From Mesorhizobium carmichaelinearum (lineage in GTDB: Bacteria > Pseudomonadota > Alphaproteobacteria > Rhizobiales > Rhizobiaceae), in contig NZ_FZQR01000033.1 in assembly GCF_900199455.1 (NCBI RefSeq), positions 1 to 44,637 on the forward strand: 44,637 bases of DNA. Direction: 5' to 3'. The notes under the pieces are model-generated. The model was not told the DNA's origin. It did not search any database and saw only the letters and a list, made by a program, of their open reading frames with translations. Numbering within the stretch: the stretch's first letter is position 1; every line of letters starts with the position of its first letter. Shown one piece after another: positions 36,171 to 44,637 of this stretch. The position numbers and the translations under genes were made by a program.

Positions 36171-37708
36171 CACCGGATACCCATGACATTGGCGGGGCAC
36201 CGATCATTATCGGCGCTGGCCTCGCCGGGCTCATGACGGCGATTCATATGGCACCACAGCCGGTCGTTCTTCTCTCCAGAGCCCCGCTCGGGACCGAAGC
36301 TTCGAGCACCCTCGCCCAAGGCGGCCTCGCAGCCAGCCTCGGCGAGGACGACGCCCCGGAACTCCACCTCGCCGATACGCTCGCTGCCGGCGACGGATAT
36401 TGCGACGAACTAATGGCCAGGCGGGTGATTGAGGCTGCACCTCGAGCGATCGAGAACCTCATTCGTCTTGGCGTTGCTTTCGACCGCTCGACGGATGGGA
36501 AGTTGCGGCTCGGCCTGGAAGCGGCGCATTCGCGCCGCCGCATCGCCCACGCCGCGGGCGACGCCACCGGTCGCGAGTTATTCCGGGCGCTGCTCGCCGT
36601 AGCGCGGCGAACCCGTTCGATCACAATCCTGGAAGGGATGACGGCCCTTCGCCTGATCGTTGCAGAAGGCAGCATTGTGGGCCTGTTGGCTATCCTGCCC
36701 GGCGGCGCGTTCGCATTGCCTACGCGGCGTGTGGTGCTTGCGACCGGCGGCATCGGCGGCCTATTCAACGATACAACGAACCCACTGGCCTCATTCGGGC
36801 ATGGTCTGGCGCTGGCCGCCTGCGCCGGCGCGGAGCTTGCCGATCTTGAATTCGTGCAGTTCCATCCGACCGCCCTCGACAGCCCACGCCGGCCAATGCC
36901 GCTTGTGAGCGAAGCCGTGCGCGGCGAAGGTGCAGTGCTCGTCGACGAACACGGTCAGCGCTTCCTTGCCGATACGCCCGGCGCCGAGCTCGCCTCGCGT
37001 GACGTGGTCGCGCGGGCCATCTCCTGTCAGCTCACCGCGGGACATCGTGTCTATCTCGATGCCCGGCAATGCCTTGGCCCGAAATTCGCAAAACGCTTTC
37101 CAACAATCGACGCGGCTTGCCGGCAGGCCGGCATCGATCCGGCCGTCGAGCCGATCCCTGTGCGTCCCGGGGCCCATTACCACATGGGGGGAGTGGCCGT
37201 GGATGCCGAGGGCCGCAGTTCCGTTAGCGGCCTGTGGGCGTGCGGCGAGGTTGCATGTACCGGCCTGCACGGCGCCAACCGGCTGGCCAGCAACTCTCTG
37301 ACCGAAGCCGTTGCGACCGCCGCGTGGGTAGCGGCAAGCGTCGGTGGCACTTGCGCCGGCTGGCAGTGGCCTAGGCTTCCCGCAATCGTTTCAGTACGAC
37401 CGGACCCTTCACCTATGCGCCAACCCGTCTCGAATGCGCTTGGCATCGTCCGTAACGGCAAGGGGCTGCGCCACGCCGTGGCGGCTCTGCTGCCGATCGC
37501 CGTTGGCGAGACGGCGGCGGCCGACCCGGCACTGGTGGCGATGTTGATCGCGATTGCGGCGCTTCGACGCCAGGAGAGCCGCGGCTCGCATTACCGGTCC
37601 GATTTCCCCGGGCGCGATGCTGCCGCCCTCCCCTCGCGACTGACGCTCTGCACAGCCTTTGAGAATGCCGTCGCGCTCAGCTGGCAAGCATCCGAACGGA
37701 GCTTTTGA
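36167..37708 (+). CDS. nadB: L-aspartate oxidase
   Basis: NadB oxidises L-aspartate to iminoaspartate with FAD, the first step of quinolinate synthesis. The 513-aa protein begins with IIGAGLAGLMTAIHM (FAD-binding), then SSTLAQGGLAASLGEDD, LATGGIGGLFNDTTNP, LEFVQFHPTAL, AVRGEGAVLVDEHGQRF, GAHYHMGGVAVDAEGRS and HGANRLASNSLTEAV. All are typical of the fumarate-reductase flavoprotein family. It overlaps nadA by 4 nt, with nadC starting one base past its stop. Confidence 0.97.
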   Translation: MTPDTHDIGGAPIIIGAGLAGLMTAIHMAPQPVVLLSRAPLGTEASSTLAQGGLAASLGEDDAPELHLADTLAAGDGYCDELMARRVIEAAPRAIENLIRLGVAFDRSTDGKLRLGLEAAHSRRRIAHAAGDATGRELFRALLAVARRTRSITILEGMTALRLIVAEGSIVGLLAILPGGAFALPTRRVVLATGGIGGLFNDTTNPLASFGHGLALAACAGAELADLEFVQFHPTALDSPRRPMPLVSEAVRGEGAVLVDEHGQRFLADTPGAELASRDVVARAISCQLTAGHRVYLDARQCLGPKFAKRFPTIDAACRQAGIDPAVEPIPVRPGAHYHMGGVAVDAEGRSSVSGLWACGEVACTGLHGANRLASNSLTEAVATAAWVAASVGGTCAGWQWPRLPAIVSVRPDPSPMRQPVSNALGIVRNGKGLRHAVAALLPIAVGETAAADPALVAMLIAIAALRRQESRGSHYRSDFPGRDAAALPSRLTLCTAFENAVALSWQASERSF

Positions 37709-37709
37709 T

Positions 37710-38591
37710 ATGACTTCACTTGCACCGCTTCCCCAGATCATCATGGAACCCATCGTGCGCAGCGCACTGCTGGAGGACTTGGGCAGAGCCGGCGACATCA
37801 CGAGCGATGCAATCATCCCCGCCGACTGCAAAGCGACGTTTGCACTGAACGCCAGGCAGGCTGGCGTCGTCGCCGGGCTTGATCTGGTCATGTTTGCTTT
37901 CCTGCTCGTCGATCCTGGCATCAGCATACAGTTGCGGTGTCCGGAGGGCGGCAAAGTGTCGTCCGGGGAAACCATCGCGAATGTCAGCGGACCGGCGCGC
38001 AGCCTGCTGGCGGCCGAGCGGACGGCGCTCAATTTCCTCTCCAGGCTGAGCGGCATTGCGACGGCTACCGCCGCGCTTGTCGATGCGGTTCGCGGGCATA
38101 ACACGAAGATCGTGTGCACACGAAAGACGACGCCCGGCCTGCGTGTCCTGGAAAAATATGCCGTACGTGCCGGAGGCGGCGCCAATCACCGCTTTGGGCT
38201 CGACGACGCCGTGCTTATCAAGGACAACCACATCGCCATTGCGGGCGACATTCGTACCGCAATCGAGCGGGCGCGTGGCGCCATAGGCCACATGGTCAAG
38301 ATCGAGGTCGAGGTCGACACGCTGGAACAGCTTGAGATGGCGCTGCAAGTGGGCGTCGACGCCGTGCTTCTCGACAACATGTCGGTCGAGGAGCTTGCTC
38401 AGGCTGTCGCGCTGGTCGGGGGCCGAGCGATCACGGAAGCCTCCGGTCGGGTAACGCTGGCGAGCGCCGCGGCAATAGCGACGACTGGCGTCGACCTTAT
38501 CTCGGTTGGCTGGCTGACCCACAGCGCGCCGATCCTCGATATCGGAATGGATGTGCCAGTGGGTGCCAACTGCGGCAGGCGTCTGAACTGA
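37710..38591 (+). CDS. nadC: Quinolinate phosphoribosyltransferase
   Basis: NadC converts quinolinate and PRPP to nicotinate mononucleotide. The 293-aa protein shows EDLGRAGDITSDAI, ERTALNFLSRLSGIAT, CTRKTTPGLRVLEKYAV, GGGANHRFGLDDAVLIKDNH, KIEVEVDTLEQLEMAL and VDLISVGWLTHSAPILDIG. These are standard substrate-binding motifs. ATG 37710 directly follows the nadB stop; a longer frame opening inside nadB is a shadow. A GCGGAT...ATCCGC inverted repeat lies 15 bp past the stop without a T-run. Confidence 0.97.
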   Translation: MTSLAPLPQIIMEPIVRSALLEDLGRAGDITSDAIIPADCKATFALNARQAGVVAGLDLVMFAFLLVDPGISIQLRCPEGGKVSSGETIANVSGPARSLLAAERTALNFLSRLSGIATATAALVDAVRGHNTKIVCTRKTTPGLRVLEKYAVRAGGGANHRFGLDDAVLIKDNHIAIAGDIRTAIERARGAIGHMVKIEVEVDTLEQLEMALQVGVDAVLLDNMSVEELAQAVALVGGRAITEASGRVTLASAAAIATTGVDLISVGWLTHSAPILDIGMDVPVGANCGRRLN

Positions 38592-38722
38592 TGGGGCGGA
38601 TATGATCCGCTCTTGGCGGGAATGGGCGAGTGGCAAGCGCGCCAGCACCACTCCTCCAGGTGCCTCCCAAAGCAAGGTTGCGGGCTGCCAGGCGATACGA
38701 TCCAGATTGGCGAGGGGGAGAG

Positions 38723-38941
38723 ATGACGGACAATGAACTAACGAAAGCCCGCGGCGAAGCACTTGGCGTTATCGTCTGCCGGCTCGACGAGCTGCGCCAG
38801 ATGGCCGCCTCTCACGGGCTGGAATTGCTCGGTCATCTGCTGGACGTCGCCTTCACCGAATCCTGCGACGCAATCAGAAGGGAGCGTTCCTGCGCTCGAG
38901 GCGAAACAATGGATGCAGTGGCCCGCGCTGACGATACGTGA
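38723..38941 (+). CDS. Small hypothetical protein between nadC and bioB
   Basis: A 72-aa protein, MTDNELTKARGEALGVIVCRLDELRQMAAS followed by a predicted helical core with LELLGHLLDVAFTESCD. It looks helical throughout. No family is recognised. GAGGGGGAG four bases before the ATG is a strong ribosome site, which supports expression and this start over the longer frame from 38630. It lies 131 bp after nadC and 132 bp before bioB on the same strand, so it may belong with the bio genes. A link to vitamin metabolism is not shown. Confidence 0.6.
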   Translation: MTDNELTKARGEALGVIVCRLDELRQMAASHGLELLGHLLDVAFTESCDAIRRERSCARGETMDAVARADDT

Positions 38942-39073
38942 GTTGAGCCATTGCCGGCAGCAGCCAGGGCCTTTTGTTTTGAATGAAACCGGTAATCGCG
39001 CCTCCATATGGGGCACTTCTCGCTGCACAGGCTTGTCGATCAGCAACCCTGCAAGGCTCCCGGTCAAGGAGAG

Positions 39074-40096
39074 ATGATTTTGGAGGACAAGGTGGATATC
39101 AAGCCCGAACTCACCCCGGACATGACCTCGGATCCAATCGGTTGGGCGCTTCCGCCCTGGACGCGAGAGGAAGCCCAGACGGTCCACGACCTACCCTTCA
39201 ACGACCTGCTCTTCCGGGCCCAAACGGTCCATCGCGAGAATTTCGATCCCAACCGGGTGCAGCTGTCGCGCCTGCTCTCGATCAAGACCGGCGGTTGCCC
39301 AGAAGATTGCGGCTATTGCAGCCAGTCCGCGCATCATCAGTCCGGGCTCAAGGCGTCGAAACTGATGGAGGTTGAACGCGTCGTCGCCGAAGCCAGGAAG
39401 GCGCGCGACGCTGGCGCCACGCGTTACTGCATGGGGGCCGCCTGGCGCAGCCCCAAGGAGCGCGACATGGAGACGGTGGTCGCCATGGTCGAGGGTGTGA
39501 ATGCGCTCGGCATGGAGACCTGCATGACGCTCGGCATGCTCGACGTGCCCCAAGCGCAGCTGCTCAAGCAAGCCGGCCTCGACTACTACAACCACAACAT
39601 CGACACCTCCGAGCGCTACTACAGCGAGGTCATCTCGACCCGGACTTTTGCCGACAGGCTGGACACACTTGCTAATGTCCGTGACAGCGGCATCAAGGTC
39701 TGCTGCGGCGGTATCGTCGGCATGGGCGAGGAGAAGGCCGACCGGATCGACATGCTGCTGACGCTGGCCAACCTGCCCGAGCCGCCCGACAGTGTGCCGA
39801 TCAACATGCTGATCCCGATCGAGGGCACGCCGCTCGGCGAGGCCGAGCCCATCGAACCGATCGAATTCGTGCGCACGATCGCGCTTGCCCGCATCATGAT
39901 GCCGAAATCACATGTACGGCTCTCGGCCGGCCGCACGGCGATGAGCGACGAGATGCAGGCGCTGTGCTTCTTCGCGGGCGCCAACTCCGTCTTCGTCGGC
40001 GATACCTTGCTGACCGCCGAAAATCCGGCTGAGGACAAGGACAGCGCTTTGTTCCGCCGGCTGGGCATCAAGCCTTTTGCGCACGAAGCCCAGTGA
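39074..40096 (+). CDS. bioB: Biotin synthase
   Basis: BioB is the radical-SAM enzyme that inserts sulfur into dethiobiotin. The 340-aa TIM-barrel protein carries C75-x3-C79-x2-C82 (GGCPEDCGYCSQSAHH). It also has YCMGAAWRSPKERDM, GMETCMTLGMLD, YYNHNIDTSERYY, VCCGGIVGMGEE and VRLSAGRTAMSDEMQALCFFAGANSVF, which supply the [2Fe-2S] ligands. ATG 39074 follows AAGGAG closely; GTG 39092 with GGAGG is an alternative, and the frame upstream to 39008 is less likely. It leads bioBFDAZ and overlaps bioF by 4 nt. Confidence 0.96.
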   Translation: MILEDKVDIKPELTPDMTSDPIGWALPPWTREEAQTVHDLPFNDLLFRAQTVHRENFDPNRVQLSRLLSIKTGGCPEDCGYCSQSAHHQSGLKASKLMEVERVVAEARKARDAGATRYCMGAAWRSPKERDMETVVAMVEGVNALGMETCMTLGMLDVPQAQLLKQAGLDYYNHNIDTSERYYSEVISTRTFADRLDTLANVRDSGIKVCCGGIVGMGEEKADRIDMLLTLANLPEPPDSVPINMLIPIEGTPLGEAEPIEPIEFVRTIALARIMMPKSHVRLSAGRTAMSDEMQALCFFAGANSVFVGDTLLTAENPAEDKDSALFRRLGIKPFAHEAQ

Positions 40097-41235
40097 ACGG
40101 CAGGGCCTTGCTCGAGCGTTACGAGGCGGGCCTGCGCGGGCTGGCCCGTAAAAACCGGTTGCGGACCCTGAGCAGCCGTTCGGGGCTTGATTTCGCCTCC
40201 AACGACTATCTCGGCCTCGCCCGCTCGAAGCGTATAGCGGAGGCAGTCACGGCGGCACTCGCCGCGGGCACGCCCGTCGGGGCGACCGGCTCGCGGCTAT
40301 TGCGCGGCAACGCGCCCGAACACGAGGCGCTCGAAGCCAAGGCGGCCGAGTTCTTCGGCGCCGAGCGCGCGCTCTTCTTCGGCGGCGGCTATGTCGCCAA
40401 TTTCGCGGTGCTCACGACGTTACCGCAGAAGGGCGACCTGATCGTGCTGGACAGGCTCGCCCATGCCAGCGCGCATGAGGGAGCGCGAGCCGCCCGCGCC
40501 GAAATGACGGAAGCCGCGCACAACGATGCGGCCGCCGTGGACGACGCAATCCGGGCATGGCGCGCCAAAGGTGGCGCCGGTCACGCCTGGATCGTCGTCG
40601 AGAGCCTCTATAGCATGGACGGCGACCGGGCGCCGCTTGGTGAACTGATCGCCGTCGCGGACCGCCACGATGCCTTCCTGTTCGTCGACGAGGCGCACGC
40701 CACCGGCGTCCAAGGCCCGGACGGGCGCGGGCTCGCGCACGACCTCGAAGGCCGCGAAAATGTCGTGGTGCTGCACACCTGCGGCAAGGCGTTGGGCGCC
40801 TCAGGCGCGCTGGTCACCGCGCCACGCGTGCTGTGCGACTATCTCGTCAACCGCTGCCGTCCCTTCATCTACGCCACCGCGCCCTCGCCGCTGATGGCCG
40901 TGGCGGCGGCAACGGCGCTCGATATCATTGCCGACGAGCCAGAGCGCCGTGAGCGGCTGGCGAGGCTGGTTGCGCTTGCAGGCAAGAGGGCCGGGAAGCT
41001 GGGCCTGCCCGCGAGCGGTTCGCAGATCCTGCCGATCCTCGTCGGCGACAATGCCCGCGCCATGGCGCTGGCGCAGGCTTTGCAGGCGCGCGGTTTCGAC
41101 GTGCGCGGCATCCGCCCGCCAACCGTGCCCGAGGGGACGGCGAGGCTGCGGGTGTCGCTGACGCTGAATGTCCGTGAAGACGATGTTTCGGCGCTGTTCG
41201 ATGCGCTTGCCGAGGAATGGGAGCGCGCGCGATGA
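40093..41235 (+). CDS. bioF: 8-amino-7-oxononanoate synthase
   Basis: BioF condenses pimeloyl-ACP with alanine to form KAPA, using PLP. The 380-aa protein has LDFASNDYLGLARS, GATGSRLLRGNAPEHEALE, FGGGYVANFAVL, DRLAHASAHEGAR, VVESLYSMDGDRAPL, VDEAHATGVQG and HTCGKALGASGAL with Lys232 as the PLP lysine. The start is GTG 40093 overlapping the bioB stop. It overlaps bioD by 4 nt. Confidence 0.96.
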   Translation: MNGRALLERYEAGLRGLARKNRLRTLSSRSGLDFASNDYLGLARSKRIAEAVTAALAAGTPVGATGSRLLRGNAPEHEALEAKAAEFFGAERALFFGGGYVANFAVLTTLPQKGDLIVLDRLAHASAHEGARAARAEMTEAAHNDAAAVDDAIRAWRAKGGAGHAWIVVESLYSMDGDRAPLGELIAVADRHDAFLFVDEAHATGVQGPDGRGLAHDLEGRENVVVLHTCGKALGASGALVTAPRVLCDYLVNRCRPFIYATAPSPLMAVAAATALDIIADEPERRERLARLVALAGKRAGKLGLPASGSQILPILVGDNARAMALAQALQARGFDVRGIRPPTVPEGTARLRVSLTLNVREDDVSALFDALAEEWERAR

Positions 41236-41870
41236 CCGTGCAAGTCGTCGTAACCGGCACCGACACCGGCATCGGCAAGACCGTTTTTGCGGCCGGTCTG
41301 GCCGGCCTGCTCGACGGCTTCTATTGGAAACCGGTTCAATCGGGTCTCGACGAGGAGACTGATAGCGAGGTCGTTGCCCGGCTTTCGGACCTGCCTTCAG
41401 GGCGCGTCCTGCCGGAAGGCTACCGTCTGAAGAGGCCTCTGTCGCCGCATCGGTCGGCCGAACTCGATGGCGTTGCGATCGAAGCAGCAAAGCTCTCGCT
41501 TCCGGAGTTGCCGGGCCCGCTCATCATCGAAGGCGCCGGCGGGCTGATGGTGCCGCTCAATCGGCAGACCAGGTTCATCGATGTTTTTCAGAAATGGCAG
41601 TTGCCAGTCGTCCTTTGCGCCCGCACGGCGCTCGGCACCATCAACCACACCCTGCTTTCGCTCGAGGCCCTGCGCACCCGCTCCATACCGCTGCTCGGCA
41701 TCGCCTTCATCGGCGAGGAAATGGCCGACACGCAAAGGACGATCGCCGAGATGGGCAAGGTGCGCGTGCTTGGCCGCTTGCCGCGTCTGGACCCGCTGAC
41801 GCCCGAGGCGCTTTGCGCGGCCATGCGCGCCGCGTTCAGCGCCGCCGACTTCATGGAGATCCCACAATGA
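41232..41870 (+). CDS. bioD: Dethiobiotin synthetase
   Basis: BioD closes the ureido ring on DAPA with ATP and CO2. The 212-aa protein has the P-loop VVTGTDTGIGKTVFAAGLA, FYWKPVQSGLDEETDSEVV and RLKRPLSPHRSAELDG. Then come LIIEGAGGLMVPLNRQTRFI and VVLCARTALGTINHTLLSLEAL, as in other BioD proteins. ATG 41232 overlaps the bioF stop (ATGA) and the gene overlaps bioA by 4 nt. Confidence 0.96.
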   Translation: MTVQVVVTGTDTGIGKTVFAAGLAGLLDGFYWKPVQSGLDEETDSEVVARLSDLPSGRVLPEGYRLKRPLSPHRSAELDGVAIEAAKLSLPELPGPLIIEGAGGLMVPLNRQTRFIDVFQKWQLPVVLCARTALGTINHTLLSLEALRTRSIPLLGIAFIGEEMADTQRTIAEMGKVRVLGRLPRLDPLTPEALCAAMRAAFSAADFMEIPQ

Positions 41871-43132
41871 GCCGCTCCGCTGTCTGGCACCCCTTTACAC
41901 AGCATGCCACCGAGCCGGTGCCGCCGACGATCGTGCGCACCGACGGCGCCTATGTCGAGACCCGCGAGGGCAAGCGCATACTCGATGCGATCTCCTCCTG
42001 GTGGGTCGTCACTCACGGTCACCGCCATCCGAAGATCGTGGAGGCGATCGGCAACGCAACCGAAACACTCGATCAGGTGATCTTTGCCGGCTTCAGCCAC
42101 GAGCCGGCCGAGCGACTGGCCTCAGCGCTGGTCGACATGACGCCGCCGGGCCTGGACTGGGTCTTCTATTCCGACAGCGGCTCGACAAGTGTCGAGGTGG
42201 CGCTGAAAATGGCGCTGGGCTTTCACCGCAACAATGGCTTCCCGCGCGCCCGCATCGTCGTCATGGAGGATAGCTACCACGGCGACACGTTCGGCACGAT
42301 GAGTATCGGCGCACGTGGCGTCTTCAATGCCGCTTACGAGCCCCTGCTGTTCGAGGTCGACGCCATCCCCTTCCCCGCCGCGGGCCGGGAGCAGCAAACG
42401 CTCGATGCCTTCGAACGGCTCACGCGCCACCGCAAGGCTGCCGCGTTGATTGTCGAGCCGCTGGTGCTTGGCGCCGGCGGCATGCGGATGTATCCGGCTT
42501 CAGTTCTCGCCGAACTCAAACGCATGGCCGAGCGCTCCGAAACGCTGTTCATCGCCGACGAGGTCATGACCGGCTGGGGCCGCACCGGCACGATGTTCGC
42601 CTCCGAACAGGCAGGAATTGCGCCCGACATATTGTGCACCTCCAAGGGTCTGACGGGCGGCTCGTTGCCGCTTGCGGCGACGCTTGCCACCGACGCGATC
42701 TTCCGCGCGCACTATTCCAACGACCGGACCAAAACCTTCTTCCATTCGAGCTCATACACGGCGAACCCGATCGCTTGCGCGGCAGCACTCGCCAATGTCG
42801 GCATCTGGCACGATGAGCCAGTGGCTGAACGCGTGGCTGCCCTGTCGCGGATGCAGGCGCGGAAGATTGCGCGATTCAAGGGGGACGCGCGTTTCGAGAA
42901 TGTGCGCACGACCGGCACCATCGCCGCGCTCGACCTCAGCGTCGGCAAGGCCGGTTATCTGGCCGAGGTCGGCCCGAGGCTGCGCGCCTTCTTCCTCGAG
43001 CGCGAATTGCTGGTCCGCCCCCTCGGCAACGTCATCTACGTGCTGCCGCCCTACTGTGTGACATCGGACGAACTCGACCGTCTCTATGCGACAATAGACG
43101 AGGCGGCCGCATTTGTGAGCGACAAGAGATGA
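41867..43132 (+). CDS. bioA: Adenosylmethionine-8-amino-7-oxononanoate aminotransferase
   Basis: BioA converts KAPA to DAPA with S-adenosylmethionine as amino donor. The 421-aa class III aminotransferase has VWHPFTQH, ISSWWVVTHGHRHPKI, FYSDSGSTSVEVALKMA, EDSYHGDTFGTMSIG, FIADEVMTGWGRTGTMFA with Asp231, LCTSKGLTGGSLPLAAT with PLP-Lys260, and FFHSSSYTANPIACAAALAN. ATG 41867 overlaps the bioD stop; the much longer frame inside bioD is a shadow. It overlaps bioZ by 4 nt. Confidence 0.97.
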   Translation: MSRSAVWHPFTQHATEPVPPTIVRTDGAYVETREGKRILDAISSWWVVTHGHRHPKIVEAIGNATETLDQVIFAGFSHEPAERLASALVDMTPPGLDWVFYSDSGSTSVEVALKMALGFHRNNGFPRARIVVMEDSYHGDTFGTMSIGARGVFNAAYEPLLFEVDAIPFPAAGREQQTLDAFERLTRHRKAAALIVEPLVLGAGGMRMYPASVLAELKRMAERSETLFIADEVMTGWGRTGTMFASEQAGIAPDILCTSKGLTGGSLPLAATLATDAIFRAHYSNDRTKTFFHSSSYTANPIACAAALANVGIWHDEPVAERVAALSRMQARKIARFKGDARFENVRTTGTIAALDLSVGKAGYLAEVGPRLRAFFLERELLVRPLGNVIYVLPPYCVTSDELDRLYATIDEAAAFVSDKR

Positions 43133-44112
43133 ACCGCACGGCGCGCATCATAGGCCTTGGCCATCACGTCCCGGCTCGAAAGGTCGGCAATGCCGAGATT
43201 GAGGTAAGCCTCGGGCTGGAACCAGGCTGGATCGAGGAGCGCACCGGCATCCGCTCGCGCTTCTGGGCGGAACCTTCCGACACGCTTTCCGGGCTGGCGG
43301 CCAAAGCAGGCGAAATGGCGCTTGAGGCGGCCGGCATCGACCGCAAGGAGATCGGCCTGCTCCTGCTCGCCACGTCGACGCCTGACCACCTGCTGCCGCC
43401 GAGCGCGCCGCTGGTGGCGCACAAGCTTGGCCTCGAAAAGGCCGGCGGGGTCGACCTGGCGGGCGCCTGCGCGGGCTTCGTCTACGCCATGACCTTCGCC
43501 GACGGATTTGTGCGCCTTAACAACAAGCCGGCGATCGTCATCGCCGCCAACATCTTGAGCCGCCGGATCAATCCGGCCGAGCGGGCGAGCGCCGTGCTGT
43601 TCGCCGATGCCGCGGGCGCCGTGGTGCTTGACCCGGCAATCGATCCCGGCCTCGGCATCCTCGGCTCATCTTTTGCCGCGGACGGTTCCGCCTACGACCT
43701 GATCCGCATCCCTGCCGGCGGCAGCAACCGTCCGTTCTCCGATGAAATCGACATTGCCGAAACGCGTATGACGATCACGAATGGCCGCGAAGTCTTCGCC
43801 AAGGCGGTCGAGATGATGAGCCGCTGTTCCCTGGAGGCGCTGGCAGCGGCCGGCCTGGCCAGTTCAGACGTCGCCCGTTTTGTGCCGCACCAGGCGAATG
43901 CCCGCATCTTGAATGCTGTCGGCAAGTCGCTCGGCATCGAGGACGAACGCATAGTCAAGACCATCGCCGACCATGGCAACTCGTCGGCGGCAACCATCCC
44001 CCTGTCGCTGTCGATCGCGCATCGCGCAAAACCAATTCGGCCGGGCGAGAAATTGCTGTTGGCGGCAGCTGGCGCGGGCCTGACCGGCGGGGCCTTGGTG
44101 GTTGGGACGTAG
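43129..44112 (+). CDS. bioZ: BioZ, 3-ketoacyl-ACP synthase III-like enzyme of pimeloyl synthesis
   Basis: A 327-aa FabH-like ketosynthase. The catalytic triad is visible: Cys114 (LAGACAGFVYA), His254 (FVPHQANARI) and Asn284 (DHGNSSAATIPLSL). In alphaproteobacteria BioZ extends a glutaryl thioester with malonyl-ACP to make the pimeloyl-ACP precursor, bypassing BioC-BioH; it was first described from a Mesorhizobium symbiosis island. Its position after bioA with a 4-nt overlap separates it from housekeeping FabH. It is the last gene of the operon. A short CCGACT...AGTCGG hairpin lies 15-30 bp past the stop with only a weak T-stretch. Confidence 0.94.
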   Translation: MNRTARIIGLGHHVPARKVGNAEIEVSLGLEPGWIEERTGIRSRFWAEPSDTLSGLAAKAGEMALEAAGIDRKEIGLLLLATSTPDHLLPPSAPLVAHKLGLEKAGGVDLAGACAGFVYAMTFADGFVRLNNKPAIVIAANILSRRINPAERASAVLFADAAGAVVLDPAIDPGLGILGSSFAADGSAYDLIRIPAGGSNRPFSDEIDIAETRMTITNGREVFAKAVEMMSRCSLEALAAAGLASSDVARFVPHQANARILNAVGKSLGIEDERIVKTIADHGNSSAATIPLSLSIAHRAKPIRPGEKLLLAAAGAGLTGGALVVGT

Positions 44113-44637
44113 CCGGTGACCATCATCCGACTCAGAGTCGGTTGCTATGGTGGAGATCCAATGTCTGCGCGCTGTCCTGCTGATTTGGCCGAGCCCCTCT
44201 TTTCGTATGGAGGCTCGGTTGGAGACTTCCTTGGCGCCTTGCCCATGGAAAGTGGCAGGATCACAGCCTCGCAGGAGCATGGCAAATTTTCGATGGCCCC
44301 TACAAGACCGAGACGAAACCCTCGTGCTGGAAAAAATGCACCACCCTTCTGACGTGCGGCAAGCGATTTTCATGCCGGATGCCGCAGGCGCCAGCAGAGG
44401 GCAGATCGATGTTCGCCCCCCGAACCGATCCGCGATCGCGTCATGTGGCACCGTTGCAGGACGATGTTGCTTTGACGCTGGAAGCTTCGAAGTTTCTTTG
44501 GGTGTGACGTTTGGACTTCGTGGATCGGAACGTATCCTGGGGGGATCGTCCTTGCCGATCAGCGTGTTTGAGAACATTCGCGGAAGATGTCTGGCGTTTC
44601 CCACGGACAAGCCATCAATGCGTCATCCTCACTCGAC
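44113..44637. other. Region after bioZ without a supported gene
   Basis: About 520 bp to the window edge. Open frames on either strand (for example 44116-44352, +) have no recognisable motif or good start signal. A gene running off the window cannot be excluded. Confidence 0.35.

Noticed and set aside
39008..39073. Upstream extension of bioB
   Set aside because: The extra 22 residues show no family similarity, and AAGGAG lies just before the ATG at 39074.
43864..44610. 248-codon minus-strand open frame at the window end
   Set aside because: Half of it is antisense to the well-supported bioZ gene, and the remainder has no family signal.

Overview
The window looks like part of a Mesorhizobium-type symbiosis island or similar accessory region of a rhizobial alphaproteobacterium. 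The evidence is high-GC coding DNA, several MucR/Ros regulators, a phasin, a Rhizobiales-type porin relic, and a compact block of vitamin operons (thiCOSGED, nadQ-nadABC, bioBFDA-bioZ, panBC). BioZ is an alphaproteobacterial biotin enzyme known from Mesorhizobium symbiosis islands. I saw no tRNA, rRNA, CRISPR array, nod box or integrase. The genus is an inference from gene content.

Layout. 1-11.7 kb is an eroded mixture: a frameshifted IS110 transposase, a Phd/VapC toxin-antitoxin pair, an MFS exporter, a mucR/cspA pair, a phasin, a porin relic, a membrane GGDEF-EAL protein with a degenerate GGDEF, and truncated mucR and SMR-exporter relics.

11.7-20.4 kb is a nest of mobile DNA and holds the most interesting structure. 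An ISNCY-type element (11728-16477, ends TGT...ACA, target duplication TCTGA) carries a TauE/SafE transporter as passenger. Its left end is split by a 2.1-kb Tn7-like transposon (11756-13882). That transposon has near-perfect 31-bp terminal inverted repeats, arrays of end-binding repeats, an ACAGT target duplication, a frameshifted tnsA, a tnsB fragment and a tniQ joined by an internal deletion. Directly after the IS, separated by TCTGA, lies a second copy of the IS left end (16483-16610). Then come a probable TniQ C-terminal fragment, a (GA)15 microsatellite, an unrecognised two-gene cassette (PIN-domain protein plus a YHGT-motif protein), another transposon-like end with four internal repeats, and a second Phd/VapC module.

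20.4-27.3 kb holds panB-panC, an intact mucR with a frameshifted cold-shock gene (a diverged duplicate of the 4.4-5.3 kb pair), a GGDEF protein with a degenerate motif, a small coiled-coil gene paralogous to one at 6.6 kb, a malate synthase G relic and an intact succinate-semialdehyde dehydrogenase.

28.1-44.1 kb is the well-preserved vitamin block, all on the + strand. A TPP riboswitch with a terminator-like element precedes thiC-thiO-thiS-thiG-thiE-thiD. An orphan mucR leader follows, then nadQ and nadA-nadB-nadC with a candidate operator-promoter, a small ORF, and bioB-bioF-bioD-bioA-bioZ. Many genes overlap by 1-4 nt, implying translational coupling. Together the operons would supply thiamine phosphate, quinolinate-derived NAD, biotin (pimeloyl precursor through BioZ) and pantothenate.
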